A DNA stretch of 64,000 nucleotides. Origin: JAVJST01 sp965229715. Lineage in GTDB: Bacteria; Pseudomonadota; Alphaproteobacteria; Rhodospirillales; Casp-alpha2. The position numbers and the translations under genes were made by a program. This document shows, one piece after another, positions 52,683-61,398 of this stretch (position 1 is the first letter of the stretch; each line of letters opens with the position of its first letter). The stretch is taken from positions 682,001 to 746,000 of the forward strand of contig CBDDJL010000002.1 in assembly GCA_965229715.1 (NCBI GenBank), given 5' to 3'. The notes beneath the pieces are model-generated. The model had not been told where the DNA came from. It searched no databases and saw nothing but the letters and a program-made list of their open reading frames with translations.

Positions 52683-53563
52683 CCGTTTATCTCCGAGCGA
52701 CCCAGACGCCGCAGGTAGAGGAGAATCAGTACGAACATGACCAGCATGATCATCACCGACAGTGCCGACCCGAACGGCCAGTTTCGCGCCGACAGGAACT
52801 GTTGTTCGACCAGGTTGCCGATCATCACGACCTTGGCGCCGCCCAGCAGATCGGGAACGATGAAGTTGCCCAGGCTGGGGATGAAGACGAGTACGGAGCC
52901 CGCGGCAATGCCGGGCAACGTCAACGGCAGCGTGACCCGGAAAAACGTCTGGCGCGGGCTCGCGCCCAGGTCGGACGAGGCGTGCAGTAGGGAGTGGTCG
53001 AGCTTTTCGATGCTTGCGTAGATTGGCAGGAACATGAACGGCAGCAGGATATACGCCATGCCGATCAACACCGCCGTTTCGGTGAAGATGATATCGATCG
53101 GCTCCGAGATCAGGCCGAGATTTATCAGCGTCGAGCTGAGAAACCCGCTGGGACGCAGGATCAGGACCCAACAGAACAGTCGTACGACGAGGCTGACGAA
53201 AAACGGCAAGGTGATCATGAACACGGCGAACGTGCGCACCTTGGTCGGAAGGCCGTTGACCCAGAGCGCCGCCGGATAACAGATCAGAAGCGTGATAAGC
53301 ACATTGGTAAAGGCAAGCCGCACCGAGCGCAGGAAAATCTCGACGTAAACCGGATCGAAGTCCTCCCACTCGCCGTCGGCCCAACCGAGGATGCGGCCGT
53401 AGTTCCAGTGGTAGAAGTTCCACTCGACGCCGCCATAGAGACCGGGCTCGAGAAAACTGTAGACGATCATGATGGCCAGGGGGCCTAGGAAGAAGATTCC
53501 CAGGAAAATCGTGGCGGGACTCAGCAGGAACGCGAGCCGGCGGCCGTCACCCTTACGTGCCAT
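52679..53563 (-). CDS. Polyamine-type ABC transporter permease (PotB/PotH-like)
   Basis: Inner-membrane permease of 294 residues. It begins with a short charged stretch and LAFLLSPATIFLGIFFLGPLAIMIVYSFL, and has a long first periplasmic loop and the EAA loop LLHASSDLGASPRQTFFRVTL. Its gene overlaps the ATPase gene by 11 bases and the next permease by 4. Confidence 0.93.
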   Translation of the reverse strand: MARKGDGRRLAFLLSPATIFLGIFFLGPLAIMIVYSFLEPGLYGGVEWNFYHWNYGRILGWADGEWEDFDPVYVEIFLRSVRLAFTNVLITLLICYPAALWVNGLPTKVRTFAVFMITLPFFVSLVVRLFCWVLILRPSGFLSSTLINLGLISEPIDIIFTETAVLIGMAYILLPFMFLPIYASIEKLDHSLLHASSDLGASPRQTFFRVTLPLTLPGIAAGSVLVFIPSLGNFIVPDLLGGAKVVMIGNLVEQQFLSARNWPFGSALSVMIMLVMFVLILLYLRRLGRSEING

Positions 53564-54659
53564 TGTCTGTCTCGCGGATCAGATGCGGCAGCTCGCGACG
53601 ATAAGCGAGACGTAGGGTGTTGCCGGGCGCAAGGCCGGAAAGCGCCCCATCGCCGTTGCCGGCGGGCGTTGCCGTTATAAGCGCGCCGTTCGTCAAACGG
53701 CAGACATACTTGTGGGTCGAACCGTAAAACACGGCCTGATCGAGCGTTGCCTCCAGTACCCCCAGCGAATTGTCGGGGGCTTCCGGCGCAACATTCAGGT
53801 GTTCGGGGCGAAGCAGGACCGTGGCGGTCTCGCCGATCGTCGCGCCGTTGCCGACGGGGAATGACAAGCCGTCTTCGGTTACCAGGATCGGGTTGTCGGC
53901 CGAGTTTTCGACCTTGCCTGTGAACAGCGCACCGTCGCCGATGAATTGGGCGACGAAACTGGTCGCCGGATGATGATAGTGCTCTTCCGGCGGACCGATC
54001 TGCTCGATGCGGCCCTTGTTCAGAACAACGACCTGATCGGACATGGTCAGCGCCTCCTCCTGGTCGTGGGTGACGAACAGGAAGCAAATGCCGAGATCGT
54101 GCTGAAGGGATTTGAGTTCCAATTGCATGGACTGGCGCAGATTTCGGTCGAGCGCCGACAACGGTTCGTCGAGGAGAAGCAGCTTCGGCTTGTTGATGAT
54201 CGCACGCGCCAGAGCGACACGCTGTTGCTGACCGCCCGAGAGTTGCCGGGGCTTTCGACGGTCGAAACCGCCGAGACCGACTCGCTCGAGCGATTCATAT
54301 ACCCGTTTATCGCGCTCGTCGCGAGATACGCCAGCGACATCAAGCCCGTAGCCCACGTTGTCACCGACAGAAAGGTGCGGAAACAACGCGTAGTTCTGAA
54401 AGACCGTGTTGACCGGCCGGCGATGCGGTGGCACGCCGGACATGAGCTCACCCGCGATTCGAACCTCGCCGGCATCGAGATCCTCGAACCCGCTGATTGC
54501 CTTGAGAAGGGTCGTCTTGCCGCACCCTGAGGGGCCGAGCAGGGTGACGAATTGCTGGTGTTGAATCTCCAGCGATACGCCATCCAACGCTTTGATGACG
54601 CCGCCTTCGGGCGCGGTAAATTTCTTTACCGCGCCCTTGACCTCGGCAATTGTCGACAT
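53553..54659 (-). CDS. Polyamine-type ABC transporter ATP-binding protein (PotA/PotG-like)
   Basis: ATPase of 368 residues with Walker A GPSGCGKTTLL, signature LSGGQQQRVALARAI, Walker B LLLLDEPLSALD and switch THDQEEALTMSDQ. The C-terminal TOBE region follows (TATVLLRPEHLNV). It starts 5 bases after the binding-protein gene and overlaps the first permease gene. Confidence 0.95.
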   Translation of the reverse strand: MSTIAEVKGAVKKFTAPEGGVIKALDGVSLEIQHQQFVTLLGPSGCGKTTLLKAISGFEDLDAGEVRIAGELMSGVPPHRRPVNTVFQNYALFPHLSVGDNVGYGLDVAGVSRDERDKRVYESLERVGLGGFDRRKPRQLSGGQQQRVALARAIINKPKLLLLDEPLSALDRNLRQSMQLELKSLQHDLGICFLFVTHDQEEALTMSDQVVVLNKGRIEQIGPPEEHYHHPATSFVAQFIGDGALFTGKVENSADNPILVTEDGLSFPVGNGATIGETATVLLRPEHLNVAPEAPDNSLGVLEATLDQAVFYGSTHKYVCRLTNGALITATPAGNGDGALSGLAPGNTLRLAYRRELPHLIRETDNGT

Positions 54660-54664
54660 GGTTT

Positions 54665-55735
54665 TTACTGCGCTGTCTTGATCTTGGTCCAGATCCGATT
54701 GTACTTGCGCAAATCGTTTCCGAGATCCTCGAATATCTGTAGTTTGTCGACGACCTCAGGCGGGGGGTTGGTGTTCGGATTCGCCTTCAGTTCGGGCGGT
54801 AGCAAGTCGCGCGCCGGCATGTTGGCGGTTCCATTAACCTGTTGCAGGGTATTCAGCGCCGCGATCTCAGGCTGCATGTAGAATTCCATGAACTTGATCG
54901 CGTTCTCCTTGTTCGGCGCATCCTTGAGAACGCAAATGTCCTCCTGATACATGGTCGCGCCCTCTTCCGGAATCACGAACCCAAGCTTGTCGGGTTCTTC
55001 CAAAGTGTAGAGAGTCGCGCCGACATACCAGTGGGCTGCGGCAATATCACCCGATTGAACCAGCGAGACGATGTCGTAGGAGAACGCAGAAATCTTGTCC
55101 TTGCGCTCGAGCAACCAGGCCTCGGCTTCCTTCAACTCATCACTGTCCGTCGTGTTCACCGAATAACCATTCTTGATCAGGGCGACGCCAATGGTCTCGC
55201 GCAGATCGTCTAACATGGTGATCTTCTTGCCCTTGTCCGGCAGCGCGAAGAAATCGTCCCATGTCTTGATCTCGCCGGCCTCCTCCTTGTTGTAGAAGAT
55301 ACCGACCGCGCCCCAGGCATACGGCAAACAATACGAGCTCTCCGGATCAACCAGTGAACGCTTGTTCGCCGGATCGATATTCTCGAAGCCCTCCAACGTA
55401 TTCACCTTGGCGTCGTATAACAGATCAAGTTTCTGCATGATGTCGCGCATGTGAACCGACGGGAACACGATATCGTAGCCCGTCGCGCCCGACTGGATCT
55501 TGGCCAACAGTTCCTCGTTGGTCCCGTATGTGTCGAGCGTTACCTCGATCCCGGTCTCTTCCGTGAACCGGGTCAAGACGTCCGGATTGATGTAGTCGCC
55601 CCAATTGTAAATGTTCAGCTTGCCCTCGGCATGAGCGTTGCCGGGCAAGACCAGACCGCCCCAGGCGACGGCAACGGTCAGGGCCGATGCCTTGACGCAC
55701 CCGCGCATCAACTTGGCAATATACTTCGTAAACAT
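54665..55735 (-). CDS. Polyamine-type ABC substrate-binding protein (PotD/PotF-like)
   Basis: Periplasmic binding protein of 356 residues with a Sec signal (LTVAVAWGGLVLPGNAHAEG, cleavage after AHA). LNIYNWGDYINPDVLTRFTEETGIEVTLDTYGTNEEL is the classic start of PotD/PotF proteins. It is the first gene of the operon running to the amidohydrolase genes, so the importer likely delivers their substrate or an amine derived from it. Confidence 0.94.
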   Translation of the reverse strand: MFTKYIAKLMRGCVKASALTVAVAWGGLVLPGNAHAEGKLNIYNWGDYINPDVLTRFTEETGIEVTLDTYGTNEELLAKIQSGATGYDIVFPSVHMRDIMQKLDLLYDAKVNTLEGFENIDPANKRSLVDPESSYCLPYAWGAVGIFYNKEEAGEIKTWDDFFALPDKGKKITMLDDLRETIGVALIKNGYSVNTTDSDELKEAEAWLLERKDKISAFSYDIVSLVQSGDIAAAHWYVGATLYTLEEPDKLGFVIPEEGATMYQEDICVLKDAPNKENAIKFMEFYMQPEIAALNTLQQVNGTANMPARDLLPPELKANPNTNPPPEVVDKLQIFEDLGNDLRKYNRIWTKIKTAQ

Positions 55736-55854
55736 CTTCAGTACTCCTCCACTGTCAACGAATGCTGCGATGTCAGCCGAAGCGTTTGTCCCTCGGCCTA
55801 TTTTTATTATGTCGCAGGGTTGAAGGTATGATATTTTTCTGTCTTAATCAACCT

Positions 55855-55872
55855 ATGTTATATTTCTAACAT
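55855..55872. promoter_or_regulatory. Candidate operator in the divergent promoter region
   Basis: A 6-bp inverted repeat (ATGTTA / TAACAT) with a 6-base AT-rich spacer lies 18 bases upstream of the RpiR gene and about 120 bases upstream of the binding-protein gene. AT-rich inverted sites of this kind are used by RpiR-type regulators. No direct evidence beyond symmetry and position. Confidence 0.35.
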
Positions 55873-55890
55873 TAGGGACGATAGCGTCGT

Positions 55891-56778
55891 ATGAAAGAAG
55901 GTTTTTCGTCGTTTCTGCAGACTGAATTTACGACTCTCGAAGAGCAACTCGACTCGGTTTTGCCAGAGCTCTCCAACCTTGAGGCCCAGGTTGCCCAGTA
56001 CATGCGTCTGAATGTCGGTGATCTGAGCTTCGAGACAGGCGCATCACTCGCTGAGAAGGTCGGGGTCAGCGAAATCACCGTCAGCAGACTGCTTCGCCGA
56101 CTAGGATACGAGGGCATGCGCGGCCTCAAGCGCGAGCTGCGCAATCAATTGGCCAACCGGGATCTCCTGAAAGAGGTCGCTTCAAGCAATCTAGAGGTGC
56201 CAAAGCCCTTCTCCGAGGTCATGGATATGGAAATCGAAGCGATCCGCGACGTTTATCGTCAATGCGCATCGCCATCGTGGAGCCGTCTGGTTCGAGCCGT
56301 CTCGGATGCGGAGCGGGTCTATGTTACGGGGTTTCAGACCGTCCGCGGCGTCGCCGAGGATTGCGCCCGGAGATTGGCTCTGGCTCGAAGCGATGTACGG
56401 TTCATGGCGGCGCACGACAGCATGCTGACGGAGTGGTTGCACACGCGAACACTTGAGAAGAAGGAAACCGTCAACGAATGTCTGATCCTGATCGACGTCG
56501 TCGCCTATGCCCACGAGGCACCTATACTCGCGAAGCTGTGCAACGAGACGGGCCGATCACTGGTCGTCGTCACGGACGAGATGTGCCATTGGGCGAAAAA
56601 CCACACGGACATGGTGATCCACTCCAGTACGCGAAGCGGTCTGTTTCTCGAATCGACGGTTGCGATCACCGCCGCGCTGAATCTTATCGTCGACGCGGTC
56701 GCCAAGGAAAGTTCGGCGGATGTGGCCGAGCGTCTTCAGGACTGGAAGAACAACGCGCGGGCTTTGAACATTTTCTAG
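55891..56778 (+). CDS. RpiR/MurR-family transcriptional regulator
   Basis: A 295-residue regulator with an N-terminal helix-turn-helix (VGVSEITVSRLLRRLGYEGMRGLKREL, about residues 55-81) and a C-terminal SIS sugar-phosphate-binding-type domain (RVYVTGFQTVRGVAEDCARRLA onwards). The family usually senses phosphosugars but also regulates amine and amino-acid genes in alphaproteobacteria. It is divergent from the importer/amidohydrolase operon, which it most likely controls. Confidence 0.9.
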   Translation: MKEGFSSFLQTEFTTLEEQLDSVLPELSNLEAQVAQYMRLNVGDLSFETGASLAEKVGVSEITVSRLLRRLGYEGMRGLKRELRNQLANRDLLKEVASSNLEVPKPFSEVMDMEIEAIRDVYRQCASPSWSRLVRAVSDAERVYVTGFQTVRGVAEDCARRLALARSDVRFMAAHDSMLTEWLHTRTLEKKETVNECLILIDVVAYAHEAPILAKLCNETGRSLVVVTDEMCHWAKNHTDMVIHSSTRSGLFLESTVAITAALNLIVDAVAKESSADVAERLQDWKNNARALNIF

Positions 56779-56820
56779 GGGCGACCCGGCTCGGTTCCTT
56801 TCAGCCAGCCACTACAACGC

Positions 56821-56854
56821 ACGTCCACTTCTGGCTGAGGCTGTTGAAAAACTC
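56821..56854 (+). repeat. Left terminal inverted repeat of insertion sequence 2
   Basis: Pairs with 58397-58430, 33 of 34 positions identical; the single difference is T/C at position 16. Confidence 0.88.
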
Positions 56855-56915
56855 TCCGTTGTTGGCGAGTTGAAGTCGTGATTCAGTTTTCCCGGTGATT
56901 CGGGAGGACTGAACG

Positions 56916-58274
56916 ATGATGGGCGAGCGATGCAGGGATCAGGATCGTCTGTTCTATGAGTTCGATCTGGATGAGATGGTGCCGCGGGACCACCTGCTGC
57001 GCCGGATTGACACGGTTCTCGATCTCGACTGGCTGCGAAAGGAGCTTGCGCCTTTCTACAGCCACACGGGCCGCCCCTCGATCTGCCCCGAGTTGATGAT
57101 CCGCATGCTGCTGGTGGGTTACTGCCATTCGATCCGCTCGGAGCGCCGGTTGTGCGAGGAGGTCCGGGTCAATCTTGCGTACCGTTGGTTCTGCCGTCTG
57201 GGGCTGGAGGACCGGGTGCCGGACCACTCGACGTTCTCGGTCAACCGGCATGGGCGGTTCAGAGACAGCAATCTGTTCCGTCAGGTGTTCGAGGCCGTTG
57301 TCAGGCGTTGCATGGAAGCAGGTCTGGTCGGCGGCGAAGGCTTCGCCGTCGATGCCTCGGTGATCGAGACCGACGCCAGCCGGTTCCAGCGGATCGAGGG
57401 AAGTGAGGTCGACTGGACGGACGAACAGCGGTCGACGCGAGCGGTCCGGGAGTATCTGGCGGCGCTGGAGGGCGACAATCCGCCGACCAATCCCAAACAG
57501 AAGCCCAAGGCCATGTCGCCGGTCGATCCGGCGGCCGCGTGGACGACGCGGGGCCGCAACAAGGTGATGTTCGGCTACAGCCTCAACTATCTGATCGACA
57601 TGGAGCACGCGGTGATCGTCGATGTCGAGGCGACGCCGACGCGCATCACCAAGGAGGTCGATGCGACCGAGACCATGCTGGAGCGCACCGAACGGCGCTT
57701 CGGCCTGAAGCCCGGCCGCGTGGCGGGCGATGTCGCTTATGGGACCGGCGAGATGCTGGGCTGGCTGACGGACCGGGGCATCGAGCCGCACATTCCGGTA
57801 TGGGACAAGGGCAAGCGGGGCGACGGGACGTTCTCGCGCGAGGATTTTCGCTACGATGATGAGAGCGATGTCTATGTTTGTCCGGGCGGCAACGTCCTGA
57901 AGACAACCGGCAAGGTCCACGATGGCAAGACGTTGCTCTACCGGGCATCGAAGCGCGACTGCGATCCGTGCCCGCTCGAATCAAAGTGTTGCCCGAACGG
58001 GCCGTCGCGCAAGCTACCCCGCGACGTGAACGAGGCAGCCAGGGACATGGCCCGCGCCCTGATGGGGACGGACGCCTATGATCGTTCGGCGGTCCGAAGA
58101 AAGAAGATCGAGACCCTGTTCGGCGAGGCCAAACGAACTCTCGGCATGACACGCCTGAGGCTGAGAGGACTGACCGGCGCGACAGACGAGTTCCTGCTCA
58201 CCGCCACCGTTCAGAACCTCAAACGCCTTGCCAAACTCGCCGCCATCCCGCCACCACGACCCGTCGCAGTCTGA
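56916..58274 (+). CDS. Transposase, IS1182/IS5-related DDE family
   Basis: Intact 452-residue transposase. It starts with the family pattern FDLDEMVPRDHLLRRIDTVLDL and RPSICPELMIRMLLVGYCHSIRSERRLCEE; the catalytic acids fall in FAVDASVIETDAS, RVAGDVAYGTGEM and KIETLFGEAKRTLGM. A cysteine cluster (CDPCPLESKCCPNG) precedes the last block. GGAGGA lies 7 bases ahead of ATG 56916; a second ATG follows directly. Confidence 0.93.
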   Translation: MMGERCRDQDRLFYEFDLDEMVPRDHLLRRIDTVLDLDWLRKELAPFYSHTGRPSICPELMIRMLLVGYCHSIRSERRLCEEVRVNLAYRWFCRLGLEDRVPDHSTFSVNRHGRFRDSNLFRQVFEAVVRRCMEAGLVGGEGFAVDASVIETDASRFQRIEGSEVDWTDEQRSTRAVREYLAALEGDNPPTNPKQKPKAMSPVDPAAAWTTRGRNKVMFGYSLNYLIDMEHAVIVDVEATPTRITKEVDATETMLERTERRFGLKPGRVAGDVAYGTGEMLGWLTDRGIEPHIPVWDKGKRGDGTFSREDFRYDDESDVYVCPGGNVLKTTGKVHDGKTLLYRASKRDCDPCPLESKCCPNGPSRKLPRDVNEAARDMARALMGTDAYDRSAVRRKKIETLFGEAKRTLGMTRLRLRGLTGATDEFLLTATVQNLKRLAKLAAIPPPRPVAV

Positions 58275-58349
58275 CTATGTCCAATCATCAACACCGCAAC
58301 GAGAAGAACAACAAGAACCGCCGAGGCATCACGCCGAGGCGGAAGCAAA

Positions 58350-58376
58350 GTGTCCGCTATTAACAATAGCGGACAC
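58350..58376 (+). terminator. Perfect hairpin inside the right end of insertion sequence 2
   Basis: A 12-bp perfect stem (GTGTCCGCTATT at 58350-58361 with AATAGCGGACAC at 58365-58376) and a 3-base loop, 75 bases after the transposase stop. No T-run follows, so it may be an mRNA end-protecting structure or a remnant of another element's end: AGTGTCCGCT also occurs in the left repeat of element 1. Confidence 0.55.
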
Positions 58377-58396
58377 GCCAAACGGACTTCGGGACG

Positions 58397-58430
58397 AGTT
58401 TTTCAACAGCCTCGGCCAGAAGTGGACGTT
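58397..58430 (-). repeat. Right terminal inverted repeat of insertion sequence 2
   Basis: Reverse complement of the left end at 56821-56854 apart from one base. Confidence 0.88.
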
Positions 58431-58529
58431 CTCGCCAACTATCTTTGGGGTTCGATTTCTTCTAGAAAGCTGAACGGCATTGTCACATTGACTGCTGGTG
58501 ACGCCGGTGATGATCGGTAGGTTGTCGGG

Positions 58530-59020
58530 ATGGAACCCGTCTCATATCTCTGCCATCGTTTTCAGCCTTCAGCCATCCAGTACGCCGTATAGCTCCACTA
58601 TCGGTTCACCCTGAGCTACCGAGACATCGAGGACCTGCTTGCCCAGCGCGACACAGCTTCTGCCAGGAAGTCTCTGCGAAGAGCGATGAAGCGGTGTGGC
58701 GCAGCGCTTACAGGCGCAGCGCTTACAATAGTCGTATCCGACAAATGGCGGGCAACAGCCTCAGCATTACGAGAAAACATTCCTTCCGCCGATCGTGTGG
58801 TCGGTAAGTGGCTAAGAAATTGCGCTGCTAACTCGCATCAACCGACGAGTTGACGGGAGCGAAAACAACAGCGCTTTAAGTCGTGTAAGTCAGCGCAAAG
58901 ATTCTTGTCGACCCATGCCACAATCTACAACCACTTCAACAACCAGCGACACTGATCCCAAGAAAAACGATGCATACGTTCTGAACTGAGGCGCTGCAAT
59001 CCTGGAGAATCGCGACCATC
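58530..59020 (+). pseudogene. Decayed IS6-family transposase
   Basis: One reading frame from ATG 58530 retains IS6 landmarks but is broken by stops. The N-terminal part reads HRFQPSAIQYAV, stop at 58590, then YRFTLSYRDIEDLLAQRD. The catalytic middle is largely deleted. The C-terminal part resumes with TIVVSDKW, then NSHQPTS, a TGA stop, and RERKQQRFKSCKSAQRFLS, THATIYNHFNNQRH and another stop. It lies directly behind insertion sequence 2 and is non-functional. The rest of the stretch 58431-59188 holds no gene that I can see. Confidence 0.85.
58698..58727 (+). repeat. 15-base perfect tandem duplication inside the IS6 remnant
   Basis: GGCGCAGCGCTTACA occurs twice in direct succession (58698-58712 and 58713-58727), exactly at the join between the retained N-terminal and C-terminal parts of the transposase. 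It keeps the frame. Confidence 0.85.
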
Positions 59021-59188
59021 GCTTCGTGACGCAATTCATCGTTATGATCCTTCATGTTCCAATGGTGTTAACGTGACAGACTCCCGAAGCCCGCAACTCT
59101 CCGAATCCCTTGTCGACACGTTCGATGAGATGCATATACTGTAAAAACGTGCCTTAGCCTTTAATTCAGGTGCGACGGGGAGAATAAC

Positions 59189-61372
59189 GTGCGGGTCGTA
59201 TGGAGTGACATGGGTGTCCATGTCGGTGTCTGGTCGGATTTTTTCTGTGGCAGACGTAGATGGGGCATTAACAAAAATTCTGTCCGCTCTTTGAGCGTCG
59301 CATTTCTTTCCGCGACTCTCTTGTCCGTCATCTCCTCCGCTGTGTCGGCGGATCAGTATCGACAGGCCGATTGGCCGTCGCTTTATATACTCGATCACCT
59401 CTCACCCTACGGTTCATACGATGCTGTAGGCACACAGGTCGCGGCGAGCGACGAGAACATCGACTTATTGCTCGATGACAGCGACGACCTTTTGCTCGAA
59501 GAAGAGTTGAGCGGTGATTCGTTACTCGATGATGATCCCGGTTCGCTACTCGACGACAACGGTAGTGGTTCGTTGTTGGATGACGGTGGCGATGCGCTGA
59601 CCGACGACGGATCGCTATTCGAATTCGGCGATGACGATGCCACGACCGAAGAACAGACGGATGACGCCGACGACGCTGCCGAACAGCACGAGGCGCTGTT
59701 CGCCGAGAGCCGTTATCCGTCGGCCAATACGTGCGCGACGTGTCATCCGAAACAGTACCGCGAATGGTCGGTTTCCCAGCATGCCTACGCCCAGCTTAGC
59801 CCGATCTACATGGCAATGCAGACGACGATCAATTCGCTAACCAGCGCGACGAATGGCGATTTCTGTATTCGTTGCCACAATCAGGTCGGCATGAACATGG
59901 GCGAGTCGATTTATGGAACGAATCTTGATCGCCACCCGACGTCGCGAGAGGGGATTACCTGCGTCGTCTGTCATCGAGTCAACAAGAACTACGGCAAGGT
60001 CAGCGGTCGCCTCGCGCTGGAGGAAGGCGATCTGTACGAAGCAGTCTACGGTCCCGAAGGCGACGCCGAGTTAAACAGGGTTCTCGACAATCCCGGCGAG
60101 TATCAGGTGTCGGCAGAGCGCGACAAGCCGGGCCGAGCGATTCATGCCGATGCCGAGAAGTTCTTCGCGCTGACAGAGCCCGCGTTTTGCGGCACCTGTC
60201 ACGACGTGACGCTGCTCAACGGTTTCCGGCTCGAAGAGGCGTTCACCGAGTACAAGATGTCGGAGGCCGCGCGTCAGGGCATTTCGTGCCAGGATTGCCA
60301 TATGGGTTCCGTTCAGGGCGTGGCCGCCGGCTACGACAAGGGTCCGGCCGCCGTTGTCGGCGGCGTGCCGACGGTGGAGCGGCGCCTGACCAACCACTTC
60401 TTCGCAGGACCCGACTACCCGATTATTCATCCCGGCATTTTCCCACACAACGTCGAAGCGGCCGAGTTGGCGACATTGCGCGAGTGGCTGCGCTTCGATT
60501 ATGAAGCGGGTTGGGGCACGGACGATTTCGAGGACGGCGTTGCCGACGATTACGAGTTCCCGGAGCCATGGCAATGGATCGATGCCCGCTACGATGCGCG
60601 GAAAATTCTGGATGAGCAGTTTGCCCGCCAGGCGTGGGCGCGTGAGCAGAGGCTAGAAGTTCTGAAGAACGGGTTCGAGCTCAGTGAGATTCGAATCGCG
60701 TCAACAGATCAAAGTGGCCTGACGTTTGAAATCGATGTCATCAATCCGATGAACGGTCATGGCGTGCCGACGGGTTTCGATGCGGAGCGATTGATTTTCC
60801 TTGATGTTACGGTAACTGATCCCGATGGCCAGGTCGTTTACCGATCCGGCGACCGCGACCCGAACGGCGACGTTCGGGACTCCCATTCGCTCTACGTTCA
60901 CAACGGCGAGTTGCCATTGGACGAGGATCTCTTCAATCTGCAAACGAAATTTATCGTAAGACCCGTTCGTGGCGCCGAACGGGAACAGGTTCTTGCCGTC
61001 AATACGTCCGCCGCTGCGCTGCCGTTCGTGCGCCCGGAAACCCGTGCCACAACGATCTACGGTCGGCCGCGAGGAGCGCGCAAGCACAAGCAAACGATCG
61101 AGCCGCTCGGAAGTCGCACGGCGAGTTACACAGTCCAACGTAATGCGCTCACGACTACTGGCCCTTACGCGATCAACATCAAGCTCATATCCCAAATGGT
61201 CCCGGTTAATTTGATCGATGCGATCAAAGGCGTTGGCTTTGACTATGGTATGAGCCCGAAACTGATCGCCGACCGCGTCGTCGCCGGTGCGATCACCGTT
61301 TGGGAAAAAGATGCCGTCGTAAAGATCGGCACAGAAGATAAAGCGACAGTTGGCGTCTTGATGTTGCAATAA
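59189..61372 (+). CDS. Pentaheme c-type cytochrome with Asp/Leu-rich repeat region
   Basis: A secreted electron-transfer protein of 727 residues from GTG 59189 (GGGGAG ahead). A signal peptide lies near residues 30-54 (LSVAFLSATLLSVISSAVSA). Residues 90-165 are extremely acidic, with repeated SLLDD units. Five CxxCH heme sites follow: CATCH 182, CIRCH 226, CVVCH 258, CGTCH 334 and CQDCH 367, in the spacing of cytochrome c554-like proteins. The C-terminal 230 residues look like a beta-sandwich (VINPMNGHGVPTGFDAERLIFLDVTVTD). The barrel-like protein gene follows in 26 bases, suggesting that the cytochrome works with it at the cell surface. Confidence 0.9.
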   Translation: MRVVWSDMGVHVGVWSDFFCGRRRWGINKNSVRSLSVAFLSATLLSVISSAVSADQYRQADWPSLYILDHLSPYGSYDAVGTQVAASDENIDLLLDDSDDLLLEEELSGDSLLDDDPGSLLDDNGSGSLLDDGGDALTDDGSLFEFGDDDATTEEQTDDADDAAEQHEALFAESRYPSANTCATCHPKQYREWSVSQHAYAQLSPIYMAMQTTINSLTSATNGDFCIRCHNQVGMNMGESIYGTNLDRHPTSREGITCVVCHRVNKNYGKVSGRLALEEGDLYEAVYGPEGDAELNRVLDNPGEYQVSAERDKPGRAIHADAEKFFALTEPAFCGTCHDVTLLNGFRLEEAFTEYKMSEAARQGISCQDCHMGSVQGVAAGYDKGPAAVVGGVPTVERRLTNHFFAGPDYPIIHPGIFPHNVEAAELATLREWLRFDYEAGWGTDDFEDGVADDYEFPEPWQWIDARYDARKILDEQFARQAWAREQRLEVLKNGFELSEIRIASTDQSGLTFEIDVINPMNGHGVPTGFDAERLIFLDVTVTDPDGQVVYRSGDRDPNGDVRDSHSLYVHNGELPLDEDLFNLQTKFIVRPVRGAEREQVLAVNTSAAALPFVRPETRATTIYGRPRGARKHKQTIEPLGSRTASYTVQRNALTTTGPYAINIKLISQMVPVNLIDAIKGVGFDYGMSPKLIADRVVAGAITVWEKDAVVKIGTEDKATVGVLMLQ

Positions 61373-61398
61373 CTGTTGCGAACTAGGAAGGGGGAAGT

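Larger units (their letters stand above)
56821..58430 (+). mobile_element. Insertion sequence with DDE transposase (second type), about 1.6 kb
   Basis: Near-perfect 34-base terminal inverted repeats at 56821-56854 and 58397-58430 (33/34 matches; inner part GAGGCTGTTGAAAAACTC) enclose one intact transposase gene. No target duplication is obvious. Element 1 at 45110 has a similar repeat layout (GTCC-R-CTT, then GGCTGT, then AAAAAC), so both probably belong to one broad family, but the transposases are clearly different. Confidence 0.88.

Noticed and set aside
51861..53423. 520-codon minus-strand frame spanning two permease genes
   Set aside because: Only the last 273 codons are the PotC-like permease; the rest is an out-of-frame reading of the PotB-like gene.
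45110..58430. Composite transposon made by two identical flanking insertion sequences
   Set aside because: The two transposases differ in length and sequence and the terminal repeats are only loosely alike, so simple co-transposition is unlikely; no outer target duplication was found.
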